Shown: in pieces, positions 59,301 to 64,000 of the stretch
How the letters are laid out: every line of letters begins with the position of its first letter
How positions within the stretch are numbered: the first letter of the stretch is position 1
Assembly: GCF_024679245.1 (NCBI RefSeq)
Contig: NC_090178.1
Coordinates: 3,679,853-3,743,852, forward strand
Direction: 5' to 3'
Source: Pseudorasbora parva
Taxonomy: Eukaryota > Chordata > Actinopteri > Cypriniformes > Gobionidae
Length of the DNA stretch: 64,000 nt
Made by a program: the position numbers and the translations under genes
The notes under the pieces: model-generated
Databases searched by the model: none
Told to the model about the DNA's origin: nothing
Seen by the model: the letters and a program-made list of their open reading frames with translations, nothing else

Positions 59301-61716
59301 GCTGCCGGCAAAATACAAAACCTCCTCGATCATGAAGCGGAATTATGCTTTAGGAAGCCAGAAAAGAAAAAAGAGAAAAAACAAGATAATGGTAAGTGAT
59401 AAATTACACTATATAAAATAGCTTTATTTGTACAAAAATGGTGTAATTTTGCAGCAGGTAGGCTAGCAAAAATATGTTTATGTTAGCTAACGTTACCTGC
59501 CTGGCAAATGCTGCTTGTAACGAACAGTTAGTGCAACTTTTTTTTCCGAACGGACGGAATATGGTTACTTACTGTAATATGTTTTTTTTAACGGGATAAG
59601 GAAGAAGCAGATCTGTTCCAGAATAACTTTATCGTATTTAATGACATAAAATTGCTATAGCTTTGTAATAGGTTTTGATGAAAGTGGCATAGCATGCTAT
59701 ACTAACTATTTTTATGCTATGCATAAATAACCTGGAATAGTTAATATAGCATTAACTATTATTATAAACATTATTTAACCAGAAAGAGGCAGAGGAACAT
59801 GATTTTTTTCATAGCTTATCTTAATGTGCTAGTGTCGGGATATTTGGTAGTAACAGTTTATGCAAATATGATATTATTTTTATAAGTTACCAATGGATCT
59901 TGAACAGTTACTTTATTCGGTGTGGCAATTTTTACACTGTTGCATTTTGAAGTACAGTATCAGGACAACCCACATGTTTTACTGTTACTGTTTATTAACT
60001 ATTTGACAAGGTATTATAGTCATCTGTTGCAACTTCATAATAACCATCCAGATAATGTTTATAGACAGTTTACAAACCAACTAGTAACCCTTAACAAAGT
60101 GTTAGGAATATTTGGTCTGTCTATCTATGTAATGTTTATAGATGTTTTAAAAATGGTTTCTTAAAGTTTTACAAACATTTTTTAATCATTACCCGTTTAT
60201 CTGTAGAAAGTTAGCCATGTGCATTTTGCTTGGGGCCCCCAAAATCCTTCTAACCGCCCTGGCTGAGCCTGCATGAGCGGCACTAGAAGGAGATTGTCGC
60301 CGTTGTCGGGTGAGACTTAACGTTGTCGGAAAGGTATAACAAATGGACGATCATAAACTGTTGATGGCAGTTAAATTAATATTGTCTTTTTTTATTAGAC
60401 TATTGATATTGACTGGTTTGAGTTCTTTATTGGTATAGGCAAGGGAAATGGCCTCAAACGCACCAAAATGCAGGAAATCACATCTACGAAATAAAAAAAA
60501 TTCTTGGGGGAGAAACCCCCAGACCCCCCTGAAAAAAAATAGCCCCACCTATAATATTTTTCCTGAGCAGAACATAAATACTACTAGGGGGCATTGAAAT
60601 AATAATGATAATGGCAATAACAATAATATGTAATTGGACAGATCATGAGGGGTGGGGGTGGGGTGGGTGGTTTCGGTTGGGGGGGGGGGGGGGGGTTCCC
60701 TTTTTTAGGTCAGAGCAACTGCCCCTCAAAAATCCTGTGCACGTCCCTGCTTGAAATGCTGTTCTCAGAGAGTTATAATCACAGAACACTATAGTTATTC
60801 ACAATCACGAAAGTTCACGAAAGCCTTGTCGGTTAAACATTTAATTTGCGTGCTTATGCACTGTTGTACTGTTGTGAGATTACTTATGTACCGCACACTA
60901 AAAGCCTGTAAAACACACGTGATTACTGGACTAAGTCGTACTGTGCTAATACCTCAAATAAACACAAGATTAACATATATAAACGCAGACGGTTATGTCT
61001 AAAGTGAAAGTAAAATCTGCATGTGTCTGTATATGAAATGCGAGCATGTCTTGTATTGTCAGCAGCGAGCCTAGTGAATGCTTGTCCTTAAAGAGACAGT
61101 TCACCTCAAAAATTACTGTATGTTAATAAAACAACAAAAGACAAAGAGTTTTAAGTTTAAGTGAGGGTTTTAAAGTCTTTTAAGTACAATAAAGCAAGAG
61201 TTTTGCAATAAAAACATTTTCTCCTTGACCTCTTTCTGTTCCTGTCGCCTAAGAACAGAATAGCAAAAAACCAAACCGAACACCGTGGGCAAAAACCGAG
61301 TTATGTATTAAAGCGTGGACCAACTGTATTGTTGCATCCCTATATATATATTTATCAGAAGTGGGCATCCCTATTCCCTACTCACTAAGAGCAGAGCCCT
61401 TAAAGTGGCCGAATGTTCTGAATGCCAAGTGCTCTGAGAAGCTCCTCACCGCTGTTATGCGCATCGAGCTGCGACGCCGAGTTGACGGCCACCTTGCAGA
61501 GGGAGCAGTAGAGCAGACGCAGGGCTTTCTCATCCTCCGTCTCCGGGTTCGTTCCGGTGTCGTTCTCCTCCGCTTCAGGCGGGGTGGGTGTGGTGGAGCG
61601 GCCTTCCTCCCCTCCGGACACTGAGGTAGACTCCGGCTCTGTGGGCTCTGGGCTGGGGCCGGACAACGGGGCAGAAGAGGGCGATGAAGGGCCCACAGGG
61701 GCTCCAGGACTTCCAG
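45057..61716 (-). CDS. znf385d: znf385d, zinc finger protein 385D, last four coding exons; 5' part beyond the right edge
   Basis: Exons 61716-61450, 55592-55411, 51528-51427 and 45278-45057 join in phase (773 nt, 256 residues visible plus TGA). Two matrin-type C2H2 fingers are complete once joined: CSLC..H-x5-H and CEIC..H-x5-H, both C-x2-C-x12-H-x5-H, followed by SSRRHKDRAAGKP, a short basic linker, an Ala-rich stretch and the C-terminus LLRPAPGPIRTAHTPVLFAP. ZNF385 proteins are nuclear and bind structured RNA or DNA. Assignment to D rather than A/B/C rests on remembered C-terminal identity and on the RAB5A/EFHB neighbourhood, as ZNF385D is near RAB5A in mammals. The N-terminal finger is expected beyond 64000. 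Confidence 0.85.
45463..45664. mobile_element. Palindromic MITE (CACTGTAAAA) with TA duplication
   Basis: Two inverted arms of about 85 bases (caggtctccaatggaaaatg, gtgactgatcacatctaaat and inverses) surround a short AT-rich centre; TA flanks both ends. It lies in the last znf385d intron. Confidence 0.9.
45687..45787. repeat. (TG)n microsatellite with TGAGTGAGTATGTGTTTG interruptions
   Basis: A long TG run broken once by gtgagtgagtatgtgtttg, a sequence also present just before the run. Confidence 0.95.
45925..46400. repeat. Dispersed repeat shared with 19.93-20.88 kb
   Basis: Shares cacccagaatat, ctgaacatgcaatat, attcatgaattctgtttt and cgcctgtgttttgatcagga in order with the copy in the rab5a 3' region. 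Confidence 0.6.
46985..48570. repeat. Repeat-rich znf385d intron: dispersed cyprinid repeat, AT run and MITE
   Basis: The agaatgattagtgaaggatc..agctttgatcacaggaat block is at 47.05-47.14 kb, inverted at 48.48-48.55 kb, with a (AT)n run at 47282-47338 and the MITE 47930-48322 between. No coding sequence. Confidence 0.7.
47930..48322. mobile_element. CACTGTAAAA MITE, copy 2
   Basis: Very similar throughout to 26279-26675 (gttggtttaactta, cctggttgcctt, tgcgtcatcagaaataaaac, aaggcaaccagg), with inverted ends. The right terminus is slightly altered (ttttttacac). Confidence 0.82.
48999..49173. mobile_element. CACTCTAAAAA MITE with TA duplication
   Basis: The ends cactctaaaaaa and attttagagtg are inverted, the arms share caacccaa.. 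and ..ttgggttg, and TA stands at both flanks. Related to 29450-29648 and 31379-31549. Confidence 0.82.
49612..49675. repeat. Perfect 14-bp hairpin ctatttgcacagtg / cactgtgcaaatag
   Basis: The 14-base arms at 49612-49625 and 49662-49675 are exact inverse complements, separated by 36 AT-rich bases. Part of a longer stretch with repeated 'gcaaatag' motifs in a znf385d intron. Confidence 0.85.
49916..50826 (-). mobile_element. TTAA-target element with G-run ends, copy 2 (inverted), carrying a minisatellite
   Basis: TTAA at 49912-49915 and 50827-50830; the ends agggggggggtgaaacactc and atttcaccccc(c)n. It is opposite in orientation to copies at 30253 and 53949. The interior differs by the 21-bp minisatellite at 50.13-50.43 kb. 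Confidence 0.85.
50129..50428. repeat. 21-bp minisatellite (gtgaggaaagtgattcgctct)
   Basis: About 14 tandem units with variants (gattcg/gagtcg, ctctg/ctcag/cccgc); the period divides by three so the frame stays open and reads Ser/Glu-rich (EESDSLS) or Arg/Lys/Val-rich. Inside the TTAA element 49916-50826. Not considered a gene. Confidence 0.92.
51427..51528 (-). CDS. znf385d: znf385d coding exon, second half of the last finger
   Basis: The acceptor atcatcag ends at 51529 and the donor gtaagt starts at 51426; 102 nt, phase 0 to 0. It encodes HISSRRHKDRAAGKPAKPK and KFSPYTK..., supplying both zinc-binding histidines of the finger whose cysteines are in the previous exon. Confidence 0.92.
52491..53747. 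mobile_element. Two abutting TIR elements
   Basis: The first has cgtgtcctaactgcatgcg at 52492 mirrored by cgcttgtagttaggacacgg near 53115. The second has aaagcttggaacatattatg at 53121 mirrored by agtatgttccaagcttt near 53747 with arms of over 60 bases. A retroelement-like tail (gctttgacacaatcgtcatt..aataaagttgattgattga) lies at 53590-53655. No coding. Confidence 0.65.
53949..55315 (+). mobile_element. TTAA-target element with G-run ends, copy 3 (longest)
   Basis: TTAA at 53945-53948 and 55316-55319. It matches copy 1 from 'catactgagctttttacact' to 'aaactgagtgtttcaccccc' but keeps an extra ~0.5 kb (about 54505-55000). A short frame beginning MLPKKCVFDGA at 54481 just before this part may be the remnant of a coding start. 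It ends 96 bases before znf385d exon 55411-55592. Confidence 0.87.
55411..55592 (-). CDS. znf385d: znf385d coding exon between the two fingers
   Basis: The acceptor ttcctcag ends at 55593 and the donor gtgagc starts at 55410; 182 nt. It encodes TKHKTMLEARSGIGSIKSFP (end of the preceding finger), a linker, then NKTFHCEICDVRVNSETQLK (first half of the next). Confidence 0.93.
56375..56555. repeat. 45-bp tandem repeat, about four copies
   Basis: The unit is caggtaaggggcgtgtctat + ggtgagaagagagtgagcca + atcag; the copies differ by single bases. It contains ccaatca and ggggcgtg motifs. The frame reads repeated SQSAGKGRVYGEKRV, a repeat artefact. Confidence 0.92.
56856..57706. mobile_element. TIR element (GGCGTTTCTCAATGTCAAGGA ends)
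   Basis: The left ggcgtttctcaatgtcaagg and right ccttgacattgagaaacgcc ends are perfect 20-base inverses, with aag outside both, possibly a 3-bp duplication. Inner parts also mirror (ggatccttcc / ggaggatcct). Confidence 0.8.
58365..58863 (+). mobile_element. 9-bp-duplication TIR element, copy 4
   Basis: Ends as in copies 1-3. The flanks cctttaagg (58356-58364) and actttaagg (58864-58872) agree in 8 of 9 bases. The internal frame is broken by a TAG (ttgcgttag) shortly after MTTAEL. It is inserted at the right end of a 'gggtgaactaaccctttaa' MITE fragment. Confidence 0.87.
58895..60749 (+). mobile_element. hAT element with 8-bp duplication and a transposase first-exon remnant
   Basis: The ends cagggacgtgcacagggggg and cctgtgcacgtccctg are inverted, and cttgaaat flanks both sides (58887-58894, 60750-60757). 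At about 59331 a frame reads MKRNYALGSQKRKKRKNK and meets a GT donor (gtaagt, 59391), like the N-terminus of hAT transposases related to ZMYM/TTF-type proteins. No further transposase domains are present, so it is a deleted copy. Confidence 0.88.
61450..61716 (-). CDS. znf385d: znf385d coding exon, Ser/Pro/acidic linker and start of a finger
   Basis: The acceptor tgttttacag ends at 61717 and the donor gtgagg starts at 61449; 267 nt, phase 1 to 1. It encodes a low-complexity Pro/Ser/Glu region (GSPGAPVGPSSPSS..., EAEENDTGTNPETEDEK) and LLYCSLCKVAVNSASQLDAH before splicing inside the finger. Confidence 0.9.
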
Positions 61717-64000
61717 CTGTAAAACACAAATGACCTGCTATTGGTAAGTGAAAAGGGTGACCTCATCTTGATTTAACACCATTATATCAGGTTTCTGGTT
61801 CAAATGTAACTGATTCATGTTAAACTGACTTAAAACCGTTACTCTTTGACATAACTTGATGTGTTTATTTTGAGATTACATGATTTAATCAAGCAAGCCG
61901 AACAAACAGGACTTTCACTTCCCAGCATGCTTTGCAAATGGGCTGAGTAAATGTTTAAATAAAGTGCTATTTTATGCATTTCTAACGAGATGAGAAAATG
62001 GAGAGACTTTTTAATGTTTTGTTTTGTTGGTATTTAAAAGTGTGTGTTATGTTAGTGTTTTTGGACGTTACCATTGTGGTGAAGTGTAGAGCGTGTGCTT
62101 GGGCTGAGGATCTGCTAATAACAATTAAAGTTGTTTTAATAATAAAAAACAACTACTTTGGGCATGCCATAAATGTAACAATACCATCTAGCCAATACAA
62201 TCTTGTAAAAAATAGCATTTCACTAAATAAAAATAATCAATTAAACTGGATTACTTGTTTTTTTTATATTCATTTCAGAGTAATCAAATGTAATAGTTTT
62301 GGACAAAATTAAGAATGTTAACTTGATTTAACTTAACTTATCTGTTCATGTTAAATGAACACAAATATTTCAAGCTGGTTGAACATCATCCATTGTTGTT
62401 AAGATAATGTGGTGTGATCACGTGGAACCGCTGTCCACGATTAAATCATGTCCAACCAATGTGCTATTTTTTTGAGTGCAGCGACGCTCGTGTAAAGGAG
62501 TGAGTGATTGTTCGCAGCACTGTGTACAAAAAAATACTTCACTATACAATTATTTTGTTATTTTCGTTTAAGCTTATTACCGTTAGGCTGTACAGAAAGG
62601 TCTGATATACGCACTGTTACTTACAACATTCTTCTTTTTTTTCACAATGACTAGAGTTCATGATTTTACTGTAGTTTTTTTGTGGCAGACTAAAGACTAA
62701 GGGCAGACTGTTGATCTTTAAAGGAAAATATGGTTGGCTTTTATTAAAAATGTCATTATCTTTTATGTAAGTCACTTTGGATAAAAGCATCTGCTAAATG
62801 CATGAATGTAAATGTATTATAGGCTATGCAGTCTAATATCATAGAAGCCCCCATCCCGTCACCCCAGACCACAGACCCTGTCCCGAATTTCAGCCAATCT
62901 CATCTGGTCACCCTGTAAGTGAAAAATTATGTGACAATGTTACAGTTTAAACAGAGGCAGATCATGTTTTTTTGTTGAGTCTTTTGTTTTGGACTCTGGA
63001 CTGTGTTTCATAATGTGAAGCTCTGTGAGAGTGTATGTATATTTATGCTTCTATTATATATATATATATATACACATGCATACACTCTCACACAGCTTCA
63101 CATTATGAAACACAAGTCAAGATATTGCTAAAATGATTTGTACTATTGTAGTTTAACAAACAGTTTAAAAAACTGCATTTCATCCTGTTTTTTAAAACTA
63201 CATTAAAATCAGTTTAGCAATATCTTCAAAAGATTTTAAATGCCAAAATTAATATAATCAAAAAAATAAATCCATGTGCATAAGTCTAAGGCACAATAGT
63301 ATTTTCACCATTTTCATTTTAAGCCAATTTTTTTCAGTGTCAGTATAATTTCAGTTTACATTTTCTAACATTTATTTTGCCATTAATTGTAATAATCCAT
63401 TCCAGTGAGATTTGTGTATGCAGAAGTAATCTGACAACAGCTGTTTGATCCACACGGAGGTCTAATCTCACCATCAAAATCCACAAGATCTCCAAGACGC
63501 TTGAAGAAACCCTCACACTGACTGACACACTATTGCAAAACATATAAATAACTTGCTTCAAACATTTTTGGGGGTGAAAATACTAACATGCCTAAGACTT
63601 TTGCACGGTACTATACCTTATTACCATTTTTAAATTTTAGTATTTAATCTAAAATAAACATCTGCTGAACAAACAAACAAAAACCTTTTTTGTAAGTGAA
63701 CTGCACTGAATGCTATTGAGGAGCAAATACAAATCAGATTTTTTGAATTAAATAGGCTACACATGATATTTCCCACTGAATGGATGAGTATTGGATTGTG
63801 TTTCGGATGAATAAATATAAGGCGGACACACATACACACAATCGCTGATGTCATTGATGACTTGTCGACCTCTAAAGGCTCCTTCTGTGCCATTCTTAAT
63901 AATGCATGAGCGCATTAATGCATCAGAAAGCTCGCTCGCTCTCGTTCAGACAGCGCGTTTCCCTTCCACTGTTGTGCTTGCTTTGATTTTGAAGACTTCC
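61717..64000 (-). other. znf385d: znf385d intron, continues to the right edge
   Basis: No upstream znf385d exon was recognised. A SINE/LINE-like tail (taagtcactttggataaaag, catctgctaaatgcatgaat) is at 62767-62810, and a TIR-like pair 'tgtgagagtgtatgta'/'tgcatacactctcacaca' is at 63025-63095. The open frames here show no known domain. Confidence 0.6.

Larger units (their letters stand above)
56218..61342. mobile_element. Outer hAT-like element of a nested stack
   Basis: It begins caggggtgtaatgataca and ends tgtattgttgcatcccta, near-inverted ends; inner sequence 'aaaccgaacaccgtg' near 61275 is typical of this fish hAT type. Its original interior is split by the elements at 56305-57851, 58365-58863 and 58895-60749. 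It lies within a znf385d intron and ends about 100 bases from exon 61450-61716. Confidence 0.65.

Noticed and set aside
61998..62312. 104-codon plus-strand frame in the znf385d intron
   Set aside because: AT-rich, Lys/Asn/Ile/Val-rich and without motifs; typical chance frame.

Overview
The window is vertebrate nuclear DNA from a teleost fish, most likely a cyprinid. Genes have short exons in long AT-rich introns with GT/AG borders. There are very long CA, AT and CA/CG microsatellites. DNA transposons and MITEs of cyprinid style (hAT-like, PIF/Harbinger-like, TTAA-target and TA-target foldbacks) fill most of the sequence. I saw no bacterial or viral gene and no CRISPR array. Almost all short open frames are chance or repeat-derived.

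Three host genes can be read through their splice sites. (1) efhb (minus strand, 7342 to beyond the left edge) is represented by eight phase-consistent coding exons, 309 codons, of the ciliary EF-hand protein EFHB/CFAP21. (2) rab5a (plus strand, about 9.24-21.7 kb) is complete: five coding exons encode a 216-residue early-endosome Rab GTPase, with a probable noncoding first exon near 9.3 kb. efhb and rab5a are head to head, as RAB5A and EFHB are in mammals. (3) znf385d (minus strand, from beyond the right edge to 45057) is represented by its last four coding exons, including two matrin-type zinc fingers and the C-terminus.

Layout: 1-7.5 kb is efhb, with hAT and other repeats in its introns. 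7.67-9.04 kb is a long-armed TTAA foldback element sitting in the efhb/rab5a intergenic region, with a minisatellite and a second transposon inside it. 9.2-19.0 kb is rab5a, whose introns hold further hAT elements. 19.0-21.7 kb is the probable rab5a 3' UTR. 21.7-45 kb has no recognised gene and is a patchwork of mobile elements. 45.06-61.72 kb is znf385d; its introns hold two copies of a TTAA element and a large nested transposon stack (56.2-61.3 kb). 61.7-64 kb is znf385d intron.

The most informative non-gene signals are: a roughly 0.5 kb element family in four copies with 9-bp target duplications; three copies of a TTAA element with G-run ends; four hAT insertions with identifiable 8-bp target duplications; two long-armed foldbacks; and an RFX-type X-box just upstream of efhb. 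All assignments come from reading the sequence and from remembered family knowledge. No database search was run.
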